DNA of 64,000 nt, taken from positions 46,931 to 110,930 of the forward strand of contig NZ_WBMS02000028.1 in NCBI RefSeq assembly GCF_008923205.2, read 5' to 3'. Source of the stretch: Actinomadura physcomitrii (GTDB taxonomy: Bacteria; Actinomycetota; Actinomycetes; Streptosporangiales; Streptosporangiaceae). The notes under the pieces are model-generated. The model did no database searches. It was not told where the DNA came from and saw only the letters and a list, made by a program, of their open reading frames with translations. Positions 34,790 through 44,146 of the stretch are shown piece after piece; the stretch's first letter is position 1; each line of letters opens with the position of its first letter. A program made the translations under genes and the position numbers.

Positions 34790-35739
34790 TGCCACTGGCA
34801 ATCGGGGGACTCGTCGGCGTCCTCGTGCTGATGGGCATGCTCGTCGCGGTGATCAGCGCCATCATCCCCAGCTCCGGACAGACCGTCTGTCAGCCTCCGC
34901 CCGGTAGCTCCGCCGCCGCGATTCCGCCTGCGTATCTGCTCCTCTACCGCAAGGCCGGAGCCGAGTACGGAATCGGCTGGAACGTGCTGGCCGCCGTCGG
35001 AAAGGTCGAGTCCGACCACGGTCGCGGCCCCGGCTCGGGCATCCGCTCGGGCACCAACTCAGCGGGCGCCGCAGGACCCATGCAGTTCCTCGCCGGGACT
35101 TGGAAAGCATTCGGGGTCGACGGAAACAAAGACGGACGAACGAACATCTACGACCCGGCCGACGCGATCCCGGCCGCTGCCCGTTACCTCAAGCACAACG
35201 GCGCGCCCGGAAAAATCCGCGCCGCGCTCTTCCAGTACAACCACTCCGACCAGTACGTCGACCTCGTCCTCCGCCAAGCCCGGGCCTACGCGGCACAAGG
35301 AGACGAGACGGCCGGCGGCGGATGCGCCATCCCTGGAGTCTTCGCGGCGATGCCGCCAGGGAAGGCGGCCGCCGCGATCGCGTTCGCCCGTGCGCAACTC
35401 GGCAAACCGTACAGGTGGGGCGCCGAAGGCCCGAAAGCCTTCGACTGTTCCGGCCTGGTCTATGCCGCCTACCGCGCCGCAGGCGTCACCATCCCGCGCG
35501 TCTCCGGCGACCAATGGCGCCAAGGCCACCACATCACCAATGGCCAAGAACAACCAGGCGACCTGGTCTTCTTCAACTCCGGACCCGGCACCTCCACCGC
35601 CAACCCCGGACACGTCGGTCTGGTCATCGGCTCCGGAAAGATGATCGCCGCACCCCACACCGGCACCGTCGTGCAGATCCAGCCCTACACCCGTCCCAGC
35701 CTCCTCGGCTTCACCCGCCCCACCGCAACACGCTCATGA
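34789..35739 (+). CDS. VirB1-like bifunctional peptidoglycan hydrolase
   Basis: A 316-aa secreted wall hydrolase. A membrane/signal helix occupies residues ~5-28. An SLT-type lytic transglycosylase follows (GIGWNVLAAVGKVESDHGRG with the catalytic glutamate, AGPMQFLAGTW, YDPADAIPAAARYL). The C-terminal NlpC/P60 domain has FDCSGLVYAAY with the catalytic cysteine, PGDLVFF, and GHVGLVIG with the histidine. It opens the peptidoglycan for the conjugation channel. ATG 34789 shares one base with the upstream TGA. Confidence 0.93.
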   Translation: MPLAIGGLVGVLVLMGMLVAVISAIIPSSGQTVCQPPPGSSAAAIPPAYLLLYRKAGAEYGIGWNVLAAVGKVESDHGRGPGSGIRSGTNSAGAAGPMQFLAGTWKAFGVDGNKDGRTNIYDPADAIPAAARYLKHNGAPGKIRAALFQYNHSDQYVDLVLRQARAYAAQGDETAGGGCAIPGVFAAMPPGKAAAAIAFARAQLGKPYRWGAEGPKAFDCSGLVYAAYRAAGVTIPRVSGDQWRQGHHITNGQEQPGDLVFFNSGPGTSTANPGHVGLVIGSGKMIAAPHTGTVVQIQPYTRPSLLGFTRPTATRS

Positions 35740-36453
35740 ACGCACACAGCCGCAAAGAAGACTGGGCACGCTCCCCCGACCGGGCACAGCAGGCGGCGGT
35801 ATGGGCCGACCGTCTGACGCAGGCCACCACGGCCCTCGCCGTGATCGCGGTCGCGAGCGTCGCCGCGGTCATCTCTTACCAGCACATCCTCGAACTCACC
35901 CGCTCCCACGGAGAGGACGGCCTGACGGCGCGGCTGGTGCCCGTCACCGTGGACGGGCTGATCTGGGCCGCGTCAATGGTCGTACTGGACGCCGGGCGCC
36001 GCAGCTGTCCGGCGCCCCGCGCTGGCGCGGTGGAGCCTGGCAGCGGGCATCGTGGCGACCGTCGGTGCCAACGTGGCGCACGGCGCCGCGCACGGCGTCA
36101 TCGGGGCCCTGATCAGCGCATGGCCCGCGCTCGCCCTCATCGGCTCCTTCGAACTGCTGATGATCCTTATCCGCAACGCGATACGGCGCTGCACCGACGC
36201 CGGACCCCGGCAATGCACCACGCTGGAGCAACCGGTTCCCGGGCGCGCCGAAGTGGAGCAGACCGTGGAGCAAGCGGTGCTGGCCGAATACCAGGCAAGC
36301 CTCAACGGCCCCGGCCGCCCCTTGTCACAGCGGCATCTGGCTGAGAAGTACGGCCTCGACCGCCGCAAGGTCAAGCAGATCATCAGCGCCGAGACCAGCC
36401 CGTCCCCAGTTGATTCGTCTTCGAGCGACGGAGCGTTGCAGATATCAACATGA
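35736..36453 (+). pseudogene. DUF2637 protein interrupted by a frameshift
   Basis: The 5' part encodes a normal DUF2637 start (TQATTALAVIAVASVAAVISYQHI, LVPVTVDGLIWAASMVVLDAG) from ATG 35736, overlapping the upstream stop. Near the C-run at 36015-36018 the homology jumps to another frame, continuing ALARWSLAAGIVATVGANVAHGAAHG and WPALALIGSFELLM. A C-terminal helix-turn-helix (LSQRHLAEKYGLDRRKVKQII) ends at 36453. The intact protein would be a four-helix membrane protein with an HTH tail, common on actinomycete elements. One base gained or lost explains the break; a sequencing error is possible. Confidence 0.8.
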
Positions 36454-36519
36454 TCAAGGGCCCGCACTGCAGCGCAGGGCCTGCTCGGGCCGCCGACGCT
36501 CTTCCCTTCTGCTCCGGCT

Positions 36520-36918
36520 CTAGCCGTCTGTTGCCCAGCCCGGTTGCTCAGGCACGTTGAGCGGGAAGCCCTCGCGAGCAGCGTACTCGGCGCGCAGGCC
36601 CCGGAGCAGCGCCAGGACCGTCGTGTCGTCGTCGCACAGGGCGACCCGCTTGTATCCACGGCGGCCCTGGTCGTTCCACTCGGCGAACACCTCGTAGGCG
36701 AACGCGTTGCTTCCGGACGAGGCGAGTTCATCGCCGGGTACCGGCGGCGGGTCAGTGCGGGCAGCAACGATGTACTGCAGCAGGACCTCGTACTTGTTTC
36801 CTGCCACCACGATGGTCAGTTCGTGCCGTTCCCGCTTGTCATCCCATGTGTAGTCGACATGGTCGAAGTCGAAGTCGCCGGCCAGGGCGCGGGCCATGTC
36901 CTTGAGAGTGTCGGTCAT
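36520..36918 (-). CDS. hypothetical protein
   Basis: A 132-aa acidic soluble protein. Alternating strands and helices (DFDHVDYTWDDKRERHELTIVVAGNKYEVLLQYIVAA, VLALLRGLRAEYAA) suggest a compact alpha/beta fold. No motif is recognised and there is no signal peptide or membrane segment. ATG 36918 gives the N-terminus TDTLKDMARALAG. It converges on the DUF2637 gene and belongs with leftward accessory genes of the element. Confidence 0.65.
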   Translation of the reverse strand: MTDTLKDMARALAGDFDFDHVDYTWDDKRERHELTIVVAGNKYEVLLQYIVAARTDPPPVPGDELASSGSNAFAYEVFAEWNDQGRRGYKRVALCDDDTTVLALLRGLRAEYAAREGFPLNVPEQPGWATDG

Positions 36919-37000
36919 CGGTGTCTGTCTTCCGTGGTGATGCGATGGGTCGTGGTCGCGTGACGTCAGCGTCTGGCCAGCACCAGCCCGGTGGTTCGGC

Positions 37001-37363
37001 TCACGCACTGTCGTCTCCGACCAAGGCGCGGGTGGCCATGTCCAGCGGGGACGTCGAGACCCGGTGCGCGTGGTGGCAACAAGGAGCCGTGCCGGTGTGG
37101 GGGCAGTGTCGGGCCGCCCTTTGACGCGCGGCGGTATCCCGCAGTGCGGCGGCCAGGACGTCTCGAGCGCCCAGAATCGGCTCGGCGGCGCCCAGCGTGT
37201 TGCGGACGGCGACGATCAGCTCGTCGCTGATCTGCCGATAGGCATTCGGGTGCCGGGTACGGTCGGTGATCACCACGCGCTGCAAGGCTTCGCCCAGCAG
37301 TTCAAGGTGGTCGAGAAGAGAGTGGGGCTCGGGGCCGTAGGCGGTACTCGGGGTGGTGTCCAT
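37001..37363 (-). CDS. hypothetical protein
   Basis: A 120-aa mostly helical protein (LLDHLELLGEALQRVVITD, DELIVAVRNTLGAAEPIL, LAAALRDTAARQRAARHC) ending in a Cys/His cluster C-P-H-T-G-T-A-P-C-C-H-H that could bind a metal. ATG 37363 has AAGGGA 6 nt upstream, a good site. No family recognised. It lies upstream of the 36520-36918 gene on the same strand, with an 82-bp gap. Confidence 0.68.
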   Translation of the reverse strand: MDTTPSTAYGPEPHSLLDHLELLGEALQRVVITDRTRHPNAYRQISDELIVAVRNTLGAAEPILGARDVLAAALRDTAARQRAARHCPHTGTAPCCHHAHRVSTSPLDMATRALVGDDSA

Positions 37364-37799
37364 CGGTAATCCCTTCATTGATCGGTGAGGTCGACGGCGG
37401 CAAGGCCAACTCGTCCTTCGGCTGAGCCGGCTGCTGGCCTGTGGTGCTGCCGTCGAGTCATTCCGGGCGGTGAATCCTTGGAGAGCCAATCCGTGGGAGT
37501 CAATGCTGGGTGTCGGCTCGCGCCGCCTTCCAGGCGCCACGCGGCCCTTGGCATAGCGGCGACCTGCGCCGACCACCAGTAACTCCACTCAGGCGGGGGC
37601 GCACGAGCACGTTGTGGCGGTCACCTGGTTGCGTTATGCGGGCCCTGCGGCCCGGTACCGGTCGGTGTCACGCGGGTGCAATGTGCGCCGTGTGGTCGGC
37701 CATGGAGTCTCCGTGCAGGTGTGCGGTTCGGCGGGGTGCCGATCGGTGTGCTGGTCGCGCCCCGCCCGGGTTCGCACCCGGGCGGGGCGCGGCGGGGGT
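37364..37799. other. intergenic region, no gene seen
   Basis: 436 bp between two leftward genes. It includes an inverted GC-rich tract near 37765-37795 (CGCCCGGG...CCCGGGCGGG) that could terminate the vWA gene at 37800. No supported reading frame. Confidence 0.45.
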
Positions 37800-39760
37800 C
37801 TATGTGCTGCGGAGAGCGCGGGTGGCGGCGGTGCCGATGGTTTCGGCTGTCTGGGCAGGGTCGGTGAGGGTGAGCCGGTGGGCGCCGCGCATGACGGTGG
37901 CGTGCTGGTCGGGGGCGAGCCACAGCACCGCGCACCCGGACGTGGTGAGCCGGTCGAGACGTTTCTGCCCGAGGGCGGGGTGGTCGTCTTTGAAACGGCC
38001 GTCAGAGACGATCACCAGCAGGCGGGCGGCGCCGGGACGGGTCAGGTCCAGGGCGGCGTCGAGGGCGTCTATAGCGGTGGTGAAGTCCTCTCGCGGGTCG
38101 TTGGCGGCGAATACCGGGACCGTGGCGGCGGCACGTCCAGGCTGGGTGAGGGCCCGTACGCGGGCGCCGAAGATGACGGAGGCGGAGACGGCGTCGGGGA
38201 CGTGTGCGGCGGCGCGGGCGATGATCCAGGCGGCGGAGGCGACGGGAGCGGCGAAGGCGTTCATGGATCCGGACACATCGCAGGCGATCCCGACTCGTAG
38301 CGGCGGGGCGGGCACGTGGCGGCGGATCGTCTGGGTGAAGGGTTCGGCGGTCGGGGTGGCCCCGGCGGCGCGCTGTGCCTCGGCTGCGAGGGCGCCGCGC
38401 ATGCTAAGGCGTCCGGGCGGGGTTGGGGAGGTGGTGCGGGTCGTGACGCGGTCGCGGTGTGCGGCGGCGCGCAGTTGCCGGGCCAGACGGCGGGCGGCGG
38501 CTTGTTCGGCGGGGGTGGGGGTGCGGGTGCCGGTGATGGCGGTGGCGCCACGCCGGTGGTCGGGGTGGTGCTGGGTGCGAACACCCGCCGCGCCGCCCGC
38601 TGCGCCTGTTCGCGCGCGTTCTTCTCTTGCCGGCGTTCTTCTCCTCGGTCGGTAGCGGTGACTTCTGGTGCGGTGCCGGGTGCGGTGGCGGCGGTGTCGC
38701 GCGCGTTGTGCACGGCGATCAGAGTGTCGCCGACCGCCTTGACCAGAGGTGAGGGGTCGCCGGAGGCGCCGGGCGTGCCGGGTGGCGGGGTGGGTGCGGG
38801 GTGATCGGGGCGGGTGCCGATGATCCGGCACCACCGGCGCCCGAGTTCCAGCATCGCCTCGCCGTCGGTGTCGGGGGTGGTGTGGGCGATGTGCCACAGC
38901 GCCGACAGCGCGCTGAGCCGTGACTCACCGAGCACCTCGACCACGACTGTGCGTAGCTTCGCGGTTTCGGCGGTGGTGAGGATTCCGGCGGCGGTGCGGG
39001 CCAGTAGCAGCGCGGCGGCGCGTCCGGCGTTCCACGGCGTCATCGCGGCCCCCGGCGTGGACACCGCCGCCCCCGCAGCGGCACCCCCGGCACCGGACGG
39101 CGTACTAGCGGACGGTGCGCTCGCAGAGGCGGCGGCAGGGCCGGGGGTGCCGGTCGCACCGGTCGAGGCGGCGGGCGCCGGGTGGGTGCGGGTTGAGGTG
39201 GTGGGAGCGAAGAAGTCGTTGAGGATGAGGTGGGTGGCTGAGGCGCGCAGCCAGGGCCGGTCGGCGGGACGGCGCCGTACCTGCGCCGCCTCGATCCGCG
39301 ACTCCTCCAATGCCATGGCCGCGTCGATCGCAGCGGCGGGCGCGCCGGTCTGGGGTTCCCAGCGGGTGTGGGTGGCGTGCGCGGCCTCGTGCACCAGCAC
39401 GCCCCACAGCGCCGCGTACCGGGCCCGATCGGCGGGGCGGGTGGGGTCGCACGTCTCGGGCCGCTGGCGGAGGTGCGCACCGTCCAGTTCGATGGTGGCC
39501 AGCGCGGGCACGAAACACCCCGGCGCGCCGCGCCCGAGCCCGGGCGCACACTGCACGGTGAGGTCTTCGCGGTCGGTGAGGTCGGCTACGGCGTCGGTGA
39601 ACGCGGCCGACAACCGCAGCCACTGCCCGCGCACACCGCCCCCGGCGGGCGCGGCGCCGGGCGCCGGGGCGGCGGCGCCCGGGCCCGGGGCGGGTGCGGG
39701 GCCGGTTGCCGTGGTGGTGGTCGGGCCGGTAGCGGGTGCGGTAACGATGTGCGCGGTCAT
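37800..39760 (-). pseudogene. HEAAH-motif/vWA domain protein, frameshifted
   Basis: The 5' half (from ATG 39760, with a G-rich site AGGGGGAAC upstream) encodes a metallopeptidase-like domain with VHEAAHATHTRW (H-E-x-x-H) and ALEESRIEA. Around 38530-38570 this frame degenerates into Pro-rich nonsense. Another frame carries on as TPTPAEQAAARRLARQLR, then GRLSMRGALAAEAQRAAG and a von Willebrand A domain with a MIDAS site (GIACDVSGSM, VIVSDGRFKDDHP), ending at 37800. The two halves look like one ~620-aa protein split by an indel. The MoxR ATPase upstream is its usual partner. Confidence 0.75.
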
Positions 39761-39828
39761 GTGTTCCCCCTGGTGAGTGGTGAATGGGTGCCTGGGCGGG
39801 CGCGGCGTGCGTGGGCGGGTGGTGCGGG

Positions 39829-41136
39829 TCAGAGTTGGCGGCCGAGGGCCAGCGGGGCGACGGCGCGCCCGTAGACCGAGCTGATGACCTCGGCGACCGC
39901 GTCACGGTCCTCTTCGGGCGCGACCCCGAGCAGGTTGGCGACCGCCGCCTCGGCCCCGAGTACCTCGGTGATCTTCTGGAAGGCGATCAGCTCGCGCAGC
40001 TGCGGCGCCCACCCGATCTCACCCGAGGCCTGACGGCGGGAAAGGTTTCGGGCGACGCGCACCGCGCGGGGTTCGATCTTCAGCGTGGTCGCGAGGTCGT
40101 AGTCGGTGGACACCTGAATCTGTGCGGCGAACCGTGAGGCGAGGGCCTCCGTCAGGACGGCGCCGTGTACACCCGGGTTGTGACCGGCGACCACGTAGAA
40201 GCCCTCTTTGGCGGTGATCGTCTCGCCCTTGTGGGACTTCACTGTGATCTGGCGGCGCCCGTCCATCGCCGGATACACCACTGCAAGCACCTTCGGCGAG
40301 ATGAGTGTGGCGTCGTCGATGAACAGGCACCGGCCCTCGGTCATCGCCGTGACCAGGGGCCCGTAGACGAACTCGTAACCGCCGCCCGGGGCCTGGGTGT
40401 ACTCGCCGATGAAGTCGGCGACGGCGGTGTCACCGTCACCGGCGACCGTGATCAGGTCCGGGAACGCCGCCTCCACCAGGGACGTCTTCCCGGTGCCGGG
40501 CGGTCCGTACAGCAGCGCCGCGATCGACGCCTCACGCAACCGCCGCAGCGCCGCCACGTCCGGCAGGTCCGCCAACCGGCGCGGGTGGTAGGTCTGACCG
40601 TTCGGACGCACCACCGGCCCCCGCCCGAACCGCGCCGCCGCTTTTCCACCCGCCCCCGCACCGCTACCGACGCTGGACGTGGCACCGGGTGCCGGGCTGC
40701 CAGTCGCGGTGCTTGCGACGGTCGCGGGGGCGGTCGGCGCGGTGCGCGCCGACCGCCGCGTCCCGGCACCGGTGCCGTTGCTGCCTGTGAGGGCGTCCCG
40801 GGTGGTGGACGTGGCGCCGTAGCGGCGCGGCCGCCCCGACACCTGTTCAGCCTGCCCGCGCCCAACCAAGGTCTCCAACGCATTCGCGACCGCACCCGCC
40901 GACCGCCCCAGCTCTTTGGCGATCTCACCCGGCGTGAACACGGTCTGCGGACGGTCAGCCAGCACACCGGCGACCCGGCGCCGCAGCTCCCCCTGCCCCA
41001 GGCGACCGCCTGACGGCGACGCGGCGGGCGCGGCGCCTGGCACGGTGGAGCCAGTGCTGGACGCTACGGCGGCGGTAGACGCGGGGCCGGTGATCGGCGG
41101 GGCGGTGGTGGACGCGGTAGCGGGAACGGTGGTCAT
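39829..41136 (-). CDS. MoxR-type AAA ATPase with N-terminal winged helix
   Basis: A 435-aa protein. Residues ~40-95 form a winged-helix domain (TVFTPGEIAKELGRSAGAVANALETLVGRGQAE). After a low-complexity linker comes an AAA_5/MoxR module: Walker A LLYGPPGTGKTSL near 190, Walker B RCLFIDDATLI near 250, and sensor YVVAGHNPG. MoxR ATPases act as chaperones with vWA proteins, and one lies just downstream. ATG 41136 has GGAGG 6 nt upstream. The wHTH closely resembles one in the next gene upstream, suggesting duplication. Confidence 0.87.
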   Translation of the reverse strand: MTTVPATASTTAPPITGPASTAAVASSTGSTVPGAAPAASPSGGRLGQGELRRRVAGVLADRPQTVFTPGEIAKELGRSAGAVANALETLVGRGQAEQVSGRPRRYGATSTTRDALTGSNGTGAGTRRSARTAPTAPATVASTATGSPAPGATSSVGSGAGAGGKAAARFGRGPVVRPNGQTYHPRRLADLPDVAALRRLREASIAALLYGPPGTGKTSLVEAAFPDLITVAGDGDTAVADFIGEYTQAPGGGYEFVYGPLVTAMTEGRCLFIDDATLISPKVLAVVYPAMDGRRQITVKSHKGETITAKEGFYVVAGHNPGVHGAVLTEALASRFAAQIQVSTDYDLATTLKIEPRAVRVARNLSRRQASGEIGWAPQLRELIAFQKITEVLGAEAAVANLLGVAPEEDRDAVAEVISSVYGRAVAPLALGRQL

Positions 41137-41209
41137 CACATACCTCCTGGCTGCGGTGGTGGTGCGGGGGCAGGCGGTAGGGCGCCCCCCCGTGGCGGTT
41201 GGTGGGCGG

Positions 41210-42238
41210 TCAGCGCGCGGCGGACGCGGCGGCTTTCGCAGAGCGCCCGGCGGTGTGAGGCGCGCAGTTGGCGGCGCCCGACGCGGCGCGGTGGGTGGTG
41301 GTGAAACGGCGGGGACGTTCGCACACCAGCTCGGCCTCACCGGCCTCGGCAAGCCGGTCCAAGGCGTTGGACACCGCCCCCGCCGAATGACCAATCACCC
41401 TCGCCACCTCATGCGGCGTGAACGCCGCATCCGGGTGCGCGTCCAGGTGCCGGGCGACCTTCGCACGCATCGCACCCGGCTGCGACCGCACCCGCCCCGA
41501 CGCCGTCCGCACCGGCCCCCGCGCCGCCGCCCGCACCAACCGCCGCACCAGCCCGGAACCGCTGTAGGCACCCTCAGCCGCCACCAGCGCCGCGTTCCCG
41601 TCCCCGGCCTCCAGCGCCGCCAGCGCCGCCGTGACCCCGTCACGCAACGCCGTCAGCGCGTCCCGCGCCTCCGCGACCGCCGCCGGGTCCAACTTTGCTT
41701 CCGCGTCCTCACCACCATCCGCGTCCGTGGTCGCAGCGCCGGGGGCGGTGGCGTCGATCTCCTCGGCGTCCGTGCCGCCGCCACCGTTCGCCCCGCCGGA
41801 GGGGACCTCCTCCGGCCCGTCGGCGGACACGTCCGGGGCGGGGCCGGTCGGCGCCGCGTCGGCTTCCGTGTTCGCGGGCGCGGCGTCGTCGGGCCCGGTC
41901 GCGTCGGGCCCGGTGGCGTCGGGCCCGGTGGCGTCGGTCGCGTGCCAGGTGTCGGGCTGCTGCTTACCGCCGTCGCGACCGCCGCGCGTCCGCACCGCGC
42001 GCCCGTCGCCCTCCAGGGCGGTCAGCGTGCGCGCCACCGTCGCACGGCTGACACCCGCCATCGCCGCGATCGTTCCTACCGTCGCCCCCGGGTTGGCCGT
42101 CAGCGCGTCCCACACCGCGCCAGCCGCCCCCGCCGGGCGCGCTCCGCCGGGACGTACCCGCCACATCGTCAGCCGCCCCCTGCGCGCCAATGACGCCTTC
42201 CCGGTCGCCGTTCCGGTGGTGATGTTCTTCGCGGCCAT
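41210..42238 (-). CDS. double winged-helix DNA-binding protein
   Basis: A 342-aa protein with two winged helices joined by a long acidic linker. The first (~40-100) is GAVWDALTANPGATVGTIAAMAGVSRATVARTLTALEGDGRAV. The second (~265-310) is AAFTPHEVARVIGHSAGAVSNALDRLAEAGEAEL. The linker includes repeats of A-T-G-P-D encoded by a 15-bp tandem repeat. GGGAG 5 nt upstream fixes ATG 42238. The second domain is nearly the same as the MoxR N-terminal domain. Probably a regulator of the MoxR/vWA cluster, or an element-maintenance protein. Confidence 0.75.
   Translation of the reverse strand: MAAKNITTGTATGKASLARRGRLTMWRVRPGGARPAGAAGAVWDALTANPGATVGTIAAMAGVSRATVARTLTALEGDGRAVRTRGGRDGGKQQPDTWHATDATGPDATGPDATGPDDAAPANTEADAAPTGPAPDVSADGPEEVPSGGANGGGGTDAEEIDATAPGAATTDADGGEDAEAKLDPAAVAEARDALTALRDGVTAALAALEAGDGNAALVAAEGAYSGSGLVRRLVRAAARGPVRTASGRVRSQPGAMRAKVARHLDAHPDAAFTPHEVARVIGHSAGAVSNALDRLAEAGEAELVCERPRRFTTTHRAASGAANCAPHTAGRSAKAAASAAR
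41885..41945. repeat. 15-bp tandem repeat inside the winged-helix gene
   Basis: Four near-identical copies of GTCGGGCCCGGTGGC encode the A-T-G-P-D repeats of the linker. Copy number may vary between strains. Confidence 0.7.
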
Positions 42239-43049
42239 TTCGACTCCCATTCCATTCGTTCCGGCGACCGTGTTTCGGCGCCGTTCCCGTTCATCGGGAG
42301 CTCGACCATTTCTCGACACCGCAACGATGAGCAAGCACCTGCGGCCACTTTTTTAATCACCTCGACGGCTGAACGATGTAACCAATCACGACCACCCGCG
42401 CCCAAACCCAAGCAACCGCAAACATTTATTTCACAATACGAAACCGCACCCACCGCCGATCACCGCGCCGTACCGCAATCTTCCGGCGAATACGTCTCAG
42501 CAAAAGGCGGCGGAACGGCGAGGCGACATCATCCAGGACCGCCGCACCCCCGCGACTCGCGCAACTGAGGTGAGGCCGAGCGCGAGCGCTGCCGAGAGCC
42601 GGCATCCAGGGAGCCGGCATGCATGCAGGTATGACCAGGGAGACGGCCGGCCCATCAGCAGGTGGAGAGCCTGGGAGGGAAGCTGCGTCATGCCGTCGAC
42701 CACACCCGCGCGGACTATTACCAGGAGTCGTCCCTGGTGACGAGTCGGGCTCACGAACAGAAGATGCAACAGCGCGCTGACCTGCATCAATCCGGCTGCT
42801 CGACCCTTCTTGTCATAGCCAGAACCCCGAGGAGAAGACCGAGAAGAAGACCGAACAGAACCCCGAAAAGACGCGACGCCGTTCGACCGCCGCCGCGGGC
42901 CCTGGAGCGGGCAAAGCGCCATGAAGAGGGACGGGCCTCGCCCGCCGCCCGGCAAGCACCGGGTGTGCGGACGAGGCCTCGGCCTCACTGCGGCCTGCTC
43001 TACTCTGTCCTCGAGGGGCCAGCCTGCTAACCCCAGGCTGGGCCCTCCC
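42239..43049. other. 811-bp region without a supported gene
   Basis: The stretch is A/T-richer than its surroundings at 42240-42500, contains a purine-rich run of GAAGACCGA-type repeats at 42828-42880, and shows no frame with good start, codon pattern and family likeness. It separates the element's accessory genes from the next regulator genes and may hold the right-hand junction. Confidence 0.45.
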
Positions 43050-43541
43050 TCACGAGGCCAGCGGCGTCTCCTGCATTGGCGAGGCGGTGGAGCCGCCGCG
43101 CAGGTCGAGGTCCGCCCAGACGGTATGACCGGTCTCCGGGCTGCCGTGGATGCCGACCGACAGCGCGAGCCGGGAGACCATGAGCAGCCCTCGCCCGTTC
43201 ACCCGCGGCTCGCAGCCCGGCTGCTCCGAGCGGATGGTCGGGATGCAGCCGCCCCCCAGGTCGGTCACCGCGATGTAGGCCACGTCCTGCAGCGTGACCT
43301 CTAGCCCGAACCAGCCCCGGTCGTAACCCGACCGCGTGTGCCGGACCGCGTTGCTGGCCAGCTCAGCCACCACCACCGCCACGTCCTCCTCGCGCCCGGT
43401 TCCCGCGAACAGGGCCGCCGCCAGCTGTCGTGCGGAGCTCACCTGGTCTGCTCGGCCCGAGAACACTCGACGCCACCGCATCGGCTCCGGCCCCCACATC
43501 CATTCTGCTGCCGAGCACAGGTTCCAATTTCTCGTTGCCAC
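43050..43541 (-). CDS. HATPase_c_2 (RsbW-like) ATP-binding protein
   Basis: A 163-aa GHKL-fold protein: VAVVVAELASNAVRHTRSG is the N-box, VTDLGGGC the G1-like motif, and VNGRGLLMVSRLALSVGI the G2/lid region. Actinomycetes hold many such orphan anti-sigma-factor-like kinases. GTG 43541 is chosen because GAAGGGA lies 5 nt upstream, rather than a longer start at 43607. A second paralogue lies 225 bp upstream on the same strand. Its sigma or anti-anti-sigma partner is not in view. Confidence 0.85.
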   Translation of the reverse strand: MATRNWNLCSAAEWMWGPEPMRWRRVFSGRADQVSSARQLAAALFAGTGREEDVAVVVAELASNAVRHTRSGYDRGWFGLEVTLQDVAYIAVTDLGGGCIPTIRSEQPGCEPRVNGRGLLMVSRLALSVGIHGSPETGHTVWADLDLRGGSTASPMQETPLAS

Positions 43542-43765
43542 GTTGTTCCCTTCTCGCCTTTGCTGTTGCCCTCCCGTCTCCCAGCCGCAGGGCAGACGGG
43601 CGTACATTGATTAGTGCTCAGCTCGCTACTGTCCGTCAAGTCGACGCTATCGGGTGCGCCTTTTGTGATCTCGCCTCGCGAGCAAGGGGCAATGGGAGCT
43701 ACACCGATTAATCAACCTGACCCGTCCAGAGGACGGGGTAGAGATGAGTGATTCGATTTGTACGG

Positions 43766-44146
43766 TCAAATCGCTAGGAGCGCCCAGACGCTTTTCCCGC
43801 CGGCAGGGGGCGGGCGCACACCCCACGCAGCGGAGACGGCAGCCACCATCAGCAGACCGCGTCCGGAGGTAGCCGCGTAGTTCTCTTGGCGGAGCGTAGG
43901 AAGCCGCGCGCCCTGGTCACTCACCTCGACCGTGGGCAGGCCCTTGGTCTCCTCCCGAAACAGCCGCACGACGATGGCGCCGGCACCATGCAGGAACGCG
44001 TTCGTCACCAGCTCTGACGCCACCAGGCGTCCGTCGAAGTCGTCCAGGCCCCACATCTTCATGTGGGCCGAAACGAAACGCTGGGCCGCTTCAGGAGCCT
44101 GCGAGGTCGGTTCCAGGACGAGGGTGTCCGAGGTTTCGGTGAACAT
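43766..44146 (-). CDS. HATPase_c_2 (RsbW-like) ATP-binding protein
   Basis: A 126-aa GHKL-fold protein with LVASELVTNAFLHGAGA (N-box), VEVSDQGARLP (G1) and TSGRGLLMVAAVSAAWGV (G2). It is shorter and diverged from its neighbour, with the same expected role in binding ATP and phosphorylating or sequestering a partner. ATG 44146 has AAGG 8 nt upstream; ATG 44161 lacks a site. Confidence 0.83.
   Translation of the reverse strand: MFTETSDTLVLEPTSQAPEAAQRFVSAHMKMWGLDDFDGRLVASELVTNAFLHGAGAIVVRLFREETKGLPTVEVSDQGARLPTLRQENYAATSGRGLLMVAAVSAAWGVRPPPAGGKSVWALLAI

Noticed and set aside
37614-38300. 228-codon rightward frame over the vWA half
   Set aside because: Glycine-rich shadow of the leftward vWA coding sequence, whose MIDAS motifs are clear.
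42828-42930. Frame encoding a charged E-K-T-E-K-K-T-E-like peptide
   Set aside because: A stop lies shortly upstream and no ATG/GTG/TTG start follows it; probably low-complexity purine-rich DNA.
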